Made by a program: the position numbers and the translations under genes. A stretch of DNA of 64,000 nucleotides, taken from Actomonas aquatica (GTDB lineage: Bacteria; Verrucomicrobiota; Verrucomicrobiia; Opitutales; Opitutaceae). Below the pieces are notes generated by a model that ran no database searches, was not told the origin of the DNA, and saw only the letters and a list, made by a program, of their open reading frames with translations. Shown piece after piece: positions 16,568 through 24,827 of this stretch. Every line of letters begins with the position of its first letter. Position 1 is the first letter of the stretch. Location: positions 4,125,753 to 4,189,752 of the forward strand of contig NZ_CP139781.1 in the NCBI RefSeq assembly GCF_019679435.2, read 5' to 3'.

Positions 16568-17470
16568 ATGCTCCAGCCCTACTACGAAAAGAACGCCAAC
16601 CTCATCGTGAACCTCAACGGTCGCCTCGTGCACCGTGATGAGGCGGGGGTGTCGCCCTTTGATTCGGCGGTGCAGAACGGCGACGCGGTGTGGGAAGGGC
16701 TGCGGCTTTACGCGGGGCGGGTTTTTCGGCTGCAGGCGCACCTCGACCGCCTGCGACGCTCGGCGGAACTGCTGCAGTATGCCGGTTACCCCGACGATGA
16801 GACGCTGGTGCGGGAACTCGTGCGCACCTTCGAAGCCAACGGTATGTTCGACCACGTGCATGTGCGCCTGACGGTGAGCCGCGGACTCAAATACACCTCC
16901 GGCCTCGACCCGCGCATCAACACGCGGGGGTGTTCGTTCTTCATCCTGCCGGAGTGGAAGCCGCCGGTCTACGATAAGTCCGGCATCACCCTCGCCACGG
17001 CCCAGCACCGGCGACCGCCGCCCAACGTGCTCAACCAGCACATTCACTCCTGCAACCAACTCACCAGCATCCTGGCCAAGCTCGAGGCCAATGCGGCGGG
17101 CGTCGATGATGCGCTCATGCTCGATCTGCAGGGCAACCTGGCCGAGACCAACGCTACCCACGTTTTCGGTGGGCGCGGCGACACGCTCCATACCTCGACC
17201 ACCGTGGCATGTCCGGAGGGTATCACGCGCAGCACGGTGCTGGAGCTTTGCCGCACGCACGACATCCCGCACGAGGTGCGCGACATCCCGCGGGCGGAGT
17301 TGGACGAGATGGACGAACTGTTCGTGACGGGAACGATGGGTGAACTCGTGCCGGTGGTGCGGCTCGATGGACGCACCTTCAAGCCCGGGCCGCTCTATGC
17401 TCGCCTGAGCGAACTGTTCGCCGGCGAGGTCGCGCGGTCGGCCGATCCGCTACTGGTGGAAACACGCTGA
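16568..17470 (+). CDS. Class IV aminotransferase homologue with the catalytic lysine replaced by histidine
   Basis: The 300-residue protein has the BCAT/D-amino-acid-transaminase fold. DAVWEGLRLYAGRVFRL is followed by HLDRLRRSAELL, where Arg61 matches the PLP-phosphate arginine. NLAETNATHVF holds Glu193, which in the family binds the pyridine nitrogen. VTGTMGELVPV gives the phosphate-binding Thr. The Schiff-base lysine should lie three residues before the Asn of the SxNxL segment (IKSLNLL in Bacillus D-aminotransferase). Here that segment reads QHIHSCNQL, so His160 occupies the lysine position. Codons at about 17038-17055 are unambiguous. Canonical transamination therefore seems unlikely; a lyase, PLP carrier or non-PLP role is possible. 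It is coupled to the sulfotransferase-like gene and may be attenuated by the leader upstream. Confidence 0.85.
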   Translation: MLQPYYEKNANLIVNLNGRLVHRDEAGVSPFDSAVQNGDAVWEGLRLYAGRVFRLQAHLDRLRRSAELLQYAGYPDDETLVRELVRTFEANGMFDHVHVRLTVSRGLKYTSGLDPRINTRGCSFFILPEWKPPVYDKSGITLATAQHRRPPPNVLNQHIHSCNQLTSILAKLEANAAGVDDALMLDLQGNLAETNATHVFGGRGDTLHTSTTVACPEGITRSTVLELCRTHDIPHEVRDIPRAELDEMDELFVTGTMGELVPVVRLDGRTFKPGPLYARLSELFAGEVARSADPLLVETR

Positions 17471-17498
17471 TCGCCCGTCGACCCTTTTGCTGAACGCC

Positions 17499-18374
17499 AT
17501 GGCTCAACCTGTATCCACTTCGTCCCGACGCCGCGATCCGCGCCCGCGCACCTGGCGTGACCTTTGCCTGGTGGTGCTCGGCTCACTCATCGTCGCGCTG
17601 GGCTTCAACCTGCTGCTGCGTGCGGGCGGCATCGCGCCGGGTGGTGTGCCCGGAGCGTCGTTGGTGCTGCAGCGATTGAGTGGGATCGAGCCGGCGATCT
17701 GGCAGGCGTTGCTCAATGGCGCGCTGCTCATCTTCGGTGGTCTCATGCTGGGGCGCGGGTTTCTGGTGCGTTGCGCGCTGGGCTCGGCATTGGTGCCGAC
17801 CTTCGTGGCGCTCACGCGCGAGCTGCCGCCGCTCACACAGACGCCGTTGTTGGCCGCGATCTGTGGTGGGGTGACGGTGGGAATCGGCATTGGTCTCGTC
17901 TTCCTCGGGCGCGGCTCGGTGGGCGGCTTCAGCACGGTGGCGATCGTCTTGCACCGCAAGTGGGGCTGGGCGGTGGATCGCTCCATCATGGCGCTCGACG
18001 GGGTGGTGATTGCGGCGGCAGCGTTTGTGTTTCCGACGGAGCAGGCGCTGTGTGCGATCGTGGCGGCGGCCTTGCTCAGTCGCACGGTGCGCCGGGTGTT
18101 GAGTGGCGGTGATCACGCCAAACTTGCCCTCATCGTGACCTCGCAACCGGCGGCGGTGGCCGATGCGGTGCTGCACGAGATCGACCTCGGTCTCACGCGC
18201 CTGAGCGGCGAGGGTGGCTACACTCGAGAGGCGCGCGACATACTCATGGTGGTGATGCGCCCGAGCGACACGCCACGACTAAAGCGGGTGATCAAGCAGC
18301 ACGACCCGCGGGCCTTTTTGACCCTCACCGACGCCAGCGAAGTGCTGGGCTACGGCTTCAAGATGCACGAGTAG
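17499..18374 (+). CDS. YitT-family membrane protein (DUF161/DUF2179)
   Basis: About 291 residues from the ATG at 17499. Five to six hydrophobic segments make up the YitT/DUF161 half, with the family pattern GFNLLLRAGGIAPGGVPGASL near residues 35-55 and GIGIGLVFLGRGSVGGFSTVAIVL around 130-153. The C-terminal 80 residues (HAKLALIVTSQP to the end) form a soluble DUF2179 ferredoxin-like domain, including GLTRLSGEGGYTREARDIL. YitT proteins are widespread inner-membrane proteins without an agreed substrate. The gene follows the aminotransferase-like gene by 28 bases in the same direction and may belong to the same transcript. Confidence 0.9.
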   Translation: MAQPVSTSSRRRDPRPRTWRDLCLVVLGSLIVALGFNLLLRAGGIAPGGVPGASLVLQRLSGIEPAIWQALLNGALLIFGGLMLGRGFLVRCALGSALVPTFVALTRELPPLTQTPLLAAICGGVTVGIGIGLVFLGRGSVGGFSTVAIVLHRKWGWAVDRSIMALDGVVIAAAAFVFPTEQALCAIVAAALLSRTVRRVLSGGDHAKLALIVTSQPAAVADAVLHEIDLGLTRLSGEGGYTREARDILMVVMRPSDTPRLKRVIKQHDPRAFLTLTDASEVLGYGFKMHE

Positions 18375-18524
18375 GCAAGCGGGGCGGAAAACGCTTTGAC
18401 GTGCGACTTCGGGGTTTCCGTTAGTTGAACGCTGGAAATTATTTTTGACCCTTGCTCAAGGTCGGTTGGCGACCCCTGTTGGCATGGCGCTGGCTCCCGG
18501 GTGAGCTGGTTCCGCGCCTCCTTG

Positions 18525-19055
18525 ATGACTCCGTCCGACTCGAAACAGGCCCAGTGGTTTTCCCGTGAAGTGCTGGTGCATGAAGCCGCTTTGCGCTCCT
18601 TCCTGCGCCGGCGTTACCCGTCCCTGCCCGATATCGATGACTTGGTGCAGGAGAGTTTTTTGCGGGTTTTCAAGGCACACGGCAGTTCCCCGATTCATTC
18701 GGTGCGCGCCTTCCTTTACACGACCGCCCGTAACCTCGCGACGGACTATTTCCGCCGACGCCAGGTTGTCGCGATTGAAGGAGTAGCGGAAGTGGAGGAC
18801 CTGGCCGTCCACCTTGATGAGGTGGAGTCCATTCCGGACACCGTCGCCAAAAACCAGGAAGTCGCCCTTTTGATCCAGGCCATCAAAACCCTCCCGCCGC
18901 GCTGCCGCCAGGTGCTGACCTTGCGTAAAATCTACGGCATGTCGCAACGCGACATCGCTGAGCGGCTGGGTATTACCGAGCACACGGTCGAAGCTCACGT
19001 GGGGGCCGGCGTGCGCAAATGCGGCGAATATTTGGCAGGGCTGGGTCTCCCCTAA
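18525..19055 (+). CDS. ECF-type RNA polymerase sigma factor (FecI-like)
   Basis: About 176 residues from the ATG at 18525; a GTG at 18501 in frame would add eight. Sigma region 2 is clear (PDIDDLVQESFLRVFKAHG, then RAFLYTTARNLATDYFRRR). Region 4 ends the protein (LPPRCRQVLTLRKIYGMSQ, then RDIAERLGITEHTVEAHV). Regions 1 and 3 are absent, as in extracytoplasmic-function sigmas. It is followed after 14 bases by FecR and then an STN-domain TonB receptor, the classic surface-signalling order. A GGAAAT box at 18434-18439 upstream resembles the FecI -35 element, which would fit autoregulation, but a single hexamer is weak evidence. Confidence 0.93.
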   Translation: MTPSDSKQAQWFSREVLVHEAALRSFLRRRYPSLPDIDDLVQESFLRVFKAHGSSPIHSVRAFLYTTARNLATDYFRRRQVVAIEGVAEVEDLAVHLDEVESIPDTVAKNQEVALLIQAIKTLPPRCRQVLTLRKIYGMSQRDIAERLGITEHTVEAHVGAGVRKCGEYLAGLGLP

Positions 19056-19069
19056 ATTCCTCATCGGCA

Positions 19070-20215
19070 ATGTCGCAAAGTTCCTTTCCCTCCGACTCTT
19101 CTTCCGCTGATTCCATTGGGTCCGCGGCCGCCGCTTGGGTGGCGCGGCGCGACCGTGGGCTCACCGCGGCCGAAGAAGCTGAACTGACGGCGTGGCTCGA
19201 GGCCGATCCGCGTCATCGGGCACGTTATGAAGGTCTCGGCATGTCGTGGGCCTTTCTGGATGGTTTGGCGCAGTGCCGGCCGGAAACGGATGATGAGCCG
19301 GATCCCAATCTGTTCATCGAAGACGATGAGTTTTCGCCGGAGAGCGAGGATGAGCGGCCGGTGTCGTGGCGTCGGCGGTGGGGGGCGGTGGCGGGATGGG
19401 CGGTTGCGGCCAGTCTGGCGGTATTGCTGACGTGGACGCGCAGCGATTCCGATCAGGAGGTGGCCTCGAGTTTGGAGGCATCTGTCGAGTCCGTGATGGC
19501 GGCAACCGAGAACCCGGTGATTGAAGTGTCACCGCCGTGGTCGTTCGAGGCCGCGGAGACGGGGCCTTTGCGGCTGCCGGATGGTTCGCTGGCTGATCTC
19601 AATGCCGGAGCGCGGATCGAGGTGGCGTTTACGGCCGCACGCCGAGATGTGCGTCTGCTGGCGGGCGAAGCCCATTTTACCGTGGTCAAGGACGCTCGCC
19701 GACCGTTCATCGTCGAGGCAGCCGGAATGCGTATCCGCGCGGTGGGGACAGCGTTCAACGTGCGGCTCTCAGCGGCTCAGGTTGAGGTCCTGGTCACCCA
19801 TGGCTTGGTGGCGGTGGATGCGCACGACATGCCGACGCAGCCCGACGCCGATCCGCTCGCGGTCAGTCAGGGCGCGCTGCTTTCGGTGGGTGAGCGCGCG
19901 CAGGTCAATTTGGCGGGGGCCATACCGGAGACCGTGGTGGAGGTATTGCCAGAAGTGTTGGTGGCGGAGGCACTCGCTTGGCAGCCACCGACCATACGCT
20001 TCGAAAATGCGCCGCTGGAAGAGGTGATCGGACTTTTTAACGGCGCCAATGACCGTCAGTTGCGCATCGCCGATCCGAAACTGGCGGCGCTGCGGATCGA
20101 AGGCGTTTTTCGTCGCGACAATGTCGATGCGTTTGTGCGTTTGCTGGAAGCAGGTTTTGGCGTGGCGGCGCGGGAAAACACGCTCGGTGTGACCGAGCTG
20201 CGGGCGGCCCGTTGA
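19070..20215 (+). CDS. FecR-family anti-sigma regulator
   Basis: About 381 residues from the ATG at 19070. The cytoplasmic N-terminus shows the FecR pattern AAAWVARRDRGLTAAEEAEL, then WLEADPRHRARYE. One membrane helix lies near residues 105-122 (AVAGWAVAASLAVLLTW). The periplasmic FecR domain follows (LPDGSLADLNAGARIEV, RDVRLLAGEAHFTVVKD, VRAVGTAFNV region). The C-terminus carries the secretin/TonB short-domain-like segment (FENAPLEEVIGLFNG, then LRIADPKLAALRIEGVF) that contacts the receptor. FecR transmits receptor occupancy to the sigma factor encoded just upstream. An unusual acidic stretch rich in Asp and Glu precedes the membrane helix. Confidence 0.93.
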   Translation: MSQSSFPSDSSSADSIGSAAAAWVARRDRGLTAAEEAELTAWLEADPRHRARYEGLGMSWAFLDGLAQCRPETDDEPDPNLFIEDDEFSPESEDERPVSWRRRWGAVAGWAVAASLAVLLTWTRSDSDQEVASSLEASVESVMAATENPVIEVSPPWSFEAAETGPLRLPDGSLADLNAGARIEVAFTAARRDVRLLAGEAHFTVVKDARRPFIVEAAGMRIRAVGTAFNVRLSAAQVEVLVTHGLVAVDAHDMPTQPDADPLAVSQGALLSVGERAQVNLAGAIPETVVEVLPEVLVAEALAWQPPTIRFENAPLEEVIGLFNGANDRQLRIADPKLAALRIEGVFRRDNVDAFVRLLEAGFGVAARENTLGVTELRAAR

Positions 20216-20323
20216 AGCGGCCAAGGTCCCGCGACGTGCGATCGCCAAAAAAATTCTAACGGAAACGTCACGCTCGCCCGTTTCCCCCGGGCAGTGGCCG
20301 CAATGGCGCACTGTCTTCGACCT

Positions 20324-23300
20324 ATGAACTTGCTCCGCTTCTTCCGATCCGCTCCCTCGGGTCTTCGCCGGCTTTGCCCGATCGTCGGTGTGGCTCTCGC
20401 CCTTGTTCTGTCGGCTTTTGCTGCTGACGAGGAACCGACTCAATCTTTCGACCTGCCGGCGGCTCCCGCCGGTGAGGCGCTCAAAGTGCTCGCGGCCCAG
20501 TCTGGTCGGGAGCTCATCTTTCAACCCAGTGTCGTGCGCGGTGTCAGCACGCCGGAACTCAAGGGCGTGTTTACGGTGCGGCAGGCATTGGCGGCTCTGC
20601 TGGCGGATACCGAATTGGAGGCCGTGTTTGACGAGGAGACCGGGGCCATTGCCATCGTGCGGCGCAAGGTGCCGCCGGGGACCCGGAGCACGGCGCGCAA
20701 TGATGACGGCACGCTTGCCCTGGATACCTATACTGTCGAAGCGACCAAGATCGATGGCACCATCAATCGCGGTCTGCTGCAGGCCGGGGAAAATGCGCCG
20801 CTCTACCACGACGTGATCAGCCGGGTGGATATCGAGCGTATGGGGGTCTCCAGTCTCGAGGAACTTTTCCGTTACCTGCCGCAGACCTCATCGGTCACGA
20901 CGGCCCTACAGACTGCCGGCAATAATACGGGCACCTCAGGCGGGCTGACGGCCCGCTATTCGACGATTGGTCTGCGAGGCTTCAACTCCGCGCAAACCGT
21001 GATTCTGGTGAACGGACGCGCGATGCCGCGCACCGGGTTGACGGATGTTGGAGGTGCTGACCTCGGGCGCATTCCGCTCGCCGCCGTCGAACGGGTGGAG
21101 GTGCTGCCGTCCTCCGGCTCGGCCATTTACGGGGCGGGGGCGCTGGGCGGTGCGATCAACATCATTTTGCGCAAGGAATACGCGGGTCGTGATCTGACGA
21201 CCTACATCGGCACCTCCACCGAAGGCGGCGCAACGGAGATGCGCTTCACCTACCTCGAAGGGCTGCGCTTTAACGAAGGCCGGACCGGTCTCACCATGAC
21301 CTTGAGTTATCACCATCGCGACGCGCTGCGTTTGGAGGATCGCGACTATCTCGACCGTGCTCTGCAGCGCTACGGTCCGGACTCCACGCTCACCAACGCT
21401 CAGGGCGAACTCTACTTCGAACGCCTGATGTTGCAGGCCTACGCCGGGGCGCCTGGCACGATCTTGATCGGTTCCGGCGCGGCGGCGTCTGACCTCGGTA
21501 TCCCCGGCGCCGACGGCGTGCGTTTCGCGTCGATCCCGGCGGGCACGACTCCCGAAGAATCGTTTCAGCTCACGCCGGCCGATTTCACCGCTACGGCTGG
21601 TGTGCCCAACCTTGAATCACGCTATGGTCGGACCGTCATCTACCAGCCCACCGAAGCCTTCAGCTTCAACGCCATTTTGGAACACGAGTTCCTGCCGGAT
21701 CGGCTCGACGGCTACGTTGAATTCACCGTCGGCCGCAACGGCCAGAACTACTCTGCGCCGCAGAACTTTTCCGTGGCGCTTTCCGCGACCGATCCGCTCA
21801 ACCCCTTCCGCACCGATGTGACGCCGGGCTTTGTCGGCCGACCGATCACCTTGTTTCTCGATCTGCCCGACCTGCCGGATCCGGAGTATGACACGCAGTA
21901 TGATTCGGCCCGCATCGTGGCCGGCCTCAAAGGCCAGATCACCGAGACTTGGGAGTGGTCGATTGACGGCACCTTTGACTACAGCGACAGCGACGTGCAC
22001 AGCACCAGCGCCGAGGCCAACCTCACCAATCTCACCGCGCTCTCGCCCTACACCGATCAGGGGCCGCAGGCCGCGCCGGAAACCCGCCGCGCCATCTATC
22101 CGATCTTTGCCGATCACGACCTGTATCCGGTCAGCGAGGCGGTGGTGGCAGACTACTTCGGTTACGACCGCCACTCGTTCAGCGAGAGTGAGCAGGCGGA
22201 GGTCAACGCCCGTTTGCTGGGGGAGGTTTTCCGCCTGCCGGGTGGCCCGGTGCGTGCCTCCGCCGTGGCCAAGTATTCAGATTGGACCTACGACAGCGGC
22301 CAGGCCTATCTTTACAGCAACGGCTACTACGAAGCGATCAACGGTGTGCCGTTTACGTCCAGCCCAAGCTCCAGCGAAGCCAGTCGTGAAGCCATCTACG
22401 GCGCGGTCGAGTTGAGCGTGCCGGTCTTCGGGCCGGACTGGCACCCGATTCCGTTCATTGAGGCTTGGGATATTCAGGCGAGCCTCTCCCGCGAGGAGAA
22501 CACTTCGGAGGGGGTGGACTCCAACGGCGATCTGTTTGCCAACGAGCAGTCGGCCAACAGCAACGTCGTCGCGACCAAGATCCAGTTCACCCCCGACATC
22601 GCGATACGCGGTTCCTACTCGGAGGGGTTTTATCCGCCCAACTGGGATGACGTGAGCCTGCCCGAGAGCGAGTTCATGCTGCCGGGTTTTTTCCCGGATC
22701 CCGCACGCGGCAATACGATGCAGTTCACGCCGATGATGACGATCAAGCAGGGCGGCAACCCCGGCCTTGAGCCGGAGACGGCCGAGTCGTGGAACGCGGG
22801 TCTGATTCTCACACCGCGCTTTTGGCCGGACTTCTCCCTCAACCTCGATTTCTGGCGCATCGAGAAAAGCAACGCCATCGTCTTCTCCTCGTTTGTGGAC
22901 ATCATCGCCAACCCCGAGGCTTTTGGCTTCCTGATCACTCGCGAAGCGCCGACGGCGGACGAGGCCGCCATGGGCTGGCTCGGGCGTATCACGGCGGTGG
23001 ATGCGCGCGCCTTCAACGCCTCGATCACTCGCACCGAAGGCGTGGACATCCGCCTGCACTACCTGCTGCGGGCCGGCGATATCGGCGATTTCTCCTTCAA
23101 GGCCAATGCGACCTTCACCAACAACTTTGAACTGCTCGCCACGCCTACCGCTCCGATGGTGGATCAAGTGGGCGGTGCGGGGCCGGCCCACTGGCGCGGC
23201 AACGCCGCAGTGACCTGGCAACGCAACCGCTGGTCCGCCACACTCACCGGTCGTTACCTCGACAGTCGTTATGGCCCTACCACCGATCCGTCGCCCAGTT

Positions 23301-23548
23301 ATCCGGGCGCGTATCCAATTGATGGGCACAAACGGCCCTCGATCCTCACCGCCGACGTGCAGCTGAGTTACGAGCATCCCTACGCCACGGGTTCCCGCAA
23401 TTGGTTCCAGGGCACCAAGTGGACGCTGGGGGCGCTGAACGTGACCAACGAGGCCCCGAGTTTCGTGACCGACGGACTGTCCTTCTACGATCGGGCCGCT
23501 GACCCGCGGCAACGCTTCGTCTACGTGCAGATCAAAAAATCCCTCTGA
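20324..23548 (+). CDS. TonB-dependent transducer with N-terminal STN domain (locus 2)
   Basis: I start it at the ATG 20324, which opens a signal peptide ending LVLSAFAADE; an in-frame ATG at 20294 is less suitable. About 1074 residues. The STN domain (about 40-105) shows FDLPAAPAGEALKVLAAQSGRELIFQP and the family motif LKGVFTVRQALAALL. The plug follows (TYTVEATKIDG, SSLEELFRYLPQTSS, QTVILVNGRAMPRTG, IYGAGALGGAINIILRK). The barrel ends VQIKKSL. With the sigma and FecR genes upstream it forms a complete trans-envelope signalling system in which ligand binding induces its own operon. The ligand is unknown. A TlpA-like gene starts 23 bases downstream. Confidence 0.95.
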   Translation: MNLLRFFRSAPSGLRRLCPIVGVALALVLSAFAADEEPTQSFDLPAAPAGEALKVLAAQSGRELIFQPSVVRGVSTPELKGVFTVRQALAALLADTELEAVFDEETGAIAIVRRKVPPGTRSTARNDDGTLALDTYTVEATKIDGTINRGLLQAGENAPLYHDVISRVDIERMGVSSLEELFRYLPQTSSVTTALQTAGNNTGTSGGLTARYSTIGLRGFNSAQTVILVNGRAMPRTGLTDVGGADLGRIPLAAVERVEVLPSSGSAIYGAGALGGAINIILRKEYAGRDLTTYIGTSTEGGATEMRFTYLEGLRFNEGRTGLTMTLSYHHRDALRLEDRDYLDRALQRYGPDSTLTNAQGELYFERLMLQAYAGAPGTILIGSGAAASDLGIPGADGVRFASIPAGTTPEESFQLTPADFTATAGVPNLESRYGRTVIYQPTEAFSFNAILEHEFLPDRLDGYVEFTVGRNGQNYSAPQNFSVALSATDPLNPFRTDVTPGFVGRPITLFLDLPDLPDPEYDTQYDSARIVAGLKGQITETWEWSIDGTFDYSDSDVHSTSAEANLTNLTALSPYTDQGPQAAPETRRAIYPIFADHDLYPVSEAVVADYFGYDRHSFSESEQAEVNARLLGEVFRLPGGPVRASAVAKYSDWTYDSGQAYLYSNGYYEAINGVPFTSSPSSSEASREAIYGAVELSVPVFGPDWHPIPFIEAWDIQASLSREENTSEGVDSNGDLFANEQSANSNVVATKIQFTPDIAIRGSYSEGFYPPNWDDVSLPESEFMLPGFFPDPARGNTMQFTPMMTIKQGGNPGLEPETAESWNAGLILTPRFWPDFSLNLDFWRIEKSNAIVFSSFVDIIANPEAFGFLITREAPTADEAAMGWLGRITAVDARAFNASITRTEGVDIRLHYLLRAGDIGDFSFKANATFTNNFELLATPTAPMVDQVGGAGPAHWRGNAAVTWQRNRWSATLTGRYLDSRYGPTTDPSPSYPGAYPIDGHKRPSILTADVQLSYEHPYATGSRNWFQGTKWTLGALNVTNEAPSFVTDGLSFYDRAADPRQRFVYVQIKKSL

Positions 23549-23571
23549 ACGACGCCTCAGCCAACCACACA

Positions 23572-24729
23572 ATGATCCCTCCTTTTTCGTTTCTTTTTCG
23601 CCGATCTTTCGCCGCCGCGATTGCGGTCCTGGGGCTGGTGTTGGGCTCCGGGACCGCGGTCGCCGGCGAGTCCGCCGAGGCGGACCTTGCCACCCTGCGT
23701 GAGCTGATGAGTCCGGAGCGTCCGCCGGACCTGACGCCACGTGAGAATTACCTGTGGTTTGACCAAGTCACGCGACGCGTCAGTGCCGCCGCCCTCGCAT
23801 TTTTGGAGGAGTATCCAGAAGATCCGTTGCGGTGGGAGGTGGCGTTGATTCTACAGCAACGGCGGTTCCAGCCCCGCTACGTCATCTCGATCGATGAATC
23901 GTATCCGGAAGGTGGTGAATCTGCGGTGCATCGGGATGAGGCGGCGGAGGCGGCCTTTGAGGCCAAAGTTGTGGCGATCGAGGCCGAGTTGCGGGCTGCC
24001 ACCGATGCACCGGAGCACGTCCGCGAGCAGTTGGCCTTTCATGATCTGAATCCCAAGTTCTTCCCGGCTTACGAAGCGCTGCGAGCGGGAGAAGAACCGG
24101 ATCTGTCGACGCTGGAGCCGGCCTTCCGGGCCTTTCTGGCGGAGTGGCCGAACAGCGAAACCGGCCGCGGGATGTTGCCGACTTTTGTGAACCTGAAGAT
24201 GAAGACAGCGGCAGCGCCCACCGAGGAGGAGGTGCTGCAGGCCTTCGCCGAAAGTCCCAATCGGCACGCCCGGGCTTACGTGCGCGACCGATTGCGATTC
24301 TTTGAGTTGAGTCAGAAACCCTTCGAGCTCGCCTTCACCGCCATCGACGGTCGGGAGGTCGACCTGACTGACCTGCGCGGCAAAGTGGTGCTGATCGACT
24401 TCTGGGCCACCTGGTGTGGCCCGTGCATCGCCGAGCTGCCCAATGTGAAGCAGGTGTATGCCGACTATCACGACAAAGGTTTCGAGATCATCAGCATCTC
24501 ACTGGACCAAGAGAAGGATCGGCAAAAATTCATCGATCTGGTGGCGGCGGAAGCGGTCACTTGGCCGCAGCGCTTCGAGGGCAAGGGCTGGAACGACCCC
24601 CTGGTGAAGACATGGACGGTGAGCGGCATCCCCGCGATGTTCCTGCTCGATCAGAACGGCATGCTGGTTTCGACCAACGCCCGCGGGCCGAAGTTGGAGG
24701 CCGAAGTGAAGCGGCTGCTCGAGCTCTGA
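23572..24729 (+). CDS. Exported TlpA-like thioredoxin with a long N-terminal domain (copy 2)
   Basis: The 385-residue protein has a signal peptide ending near TAVAGES. A roughly 240-residue helical region follows, with LRELMSPERPPDLTPRENYL and FLEEYPEDPLRWEVALIL. The C-terminal TlpA domain begins GREVDLTDLRGKVVLIDF and holds WCGPC (WATWCGPCIAELP). The N-terminal regions of this and the copy at 14355-15581 share the pattern of a short helix pair followed by YPxDPxR, so the whole architecture is paralogous, not only the thioredoxin part. It starts 23 bases after the receptor stop, so it is part of the FecIR-regulated unit. A partner role for the receptor cargo (reduction or chaperoning) is inferred. 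Confidence 0.9.
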   Translation: MIPPFSFLFRRSFAAAIAVLGLVLGSGTAVAGESAEADLATLRELMSPERPPDLTPRENYLWFDQVTRRVSAAALAFLEEYPEDPLRWEVALILQQRRFQPRYVISIDESYPEGGESAVHRDEAAEAAFEAKVVAIEAELRAATDAPEHVREQLAFHDLNPKFFPAYEALRAGEEPDLSTLEPAFRAFLAEWPNSETGRGMLPTFVNLKMKTAAAPTEEEVLQAFAESPNRHARAYVRDRLRFFELSQKPFELAFTAIDGREVDLTDLRGKVVLIDFWATWCGPCIAELPNVKQVYADYHDKGFEIISISLDQEKDRQKFIDLVAAEAVTWPQRFEGKGWNDPLVKTWTVSGIPAMFLLDQNGMLVSTNARGPKLEAEVKRLLEL

Positions 24730-24827
24730 CTGGCGACGGCACTGACGGTGAGCGCACCCCGGGCGGATCGGTGGTGCGCCAGCGTTGACTTGCCAGCGGA
24801 GGCTCAGGTGCTACGCAAGCAAGTGAC

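Noticed and set aside
15797-17470. Operon as ordinary branched-chain amino-acid synthesis
   Set aside because: The lysine needed for transamination is missing and no ilv or leu gene is nearby.
18434-18439. GGAAAT as a FecI-type -35 box before the sigma gene
   Set aside because: A lone hexamer with no convincing -10; mentioned under the gene but not listed as a promoter.
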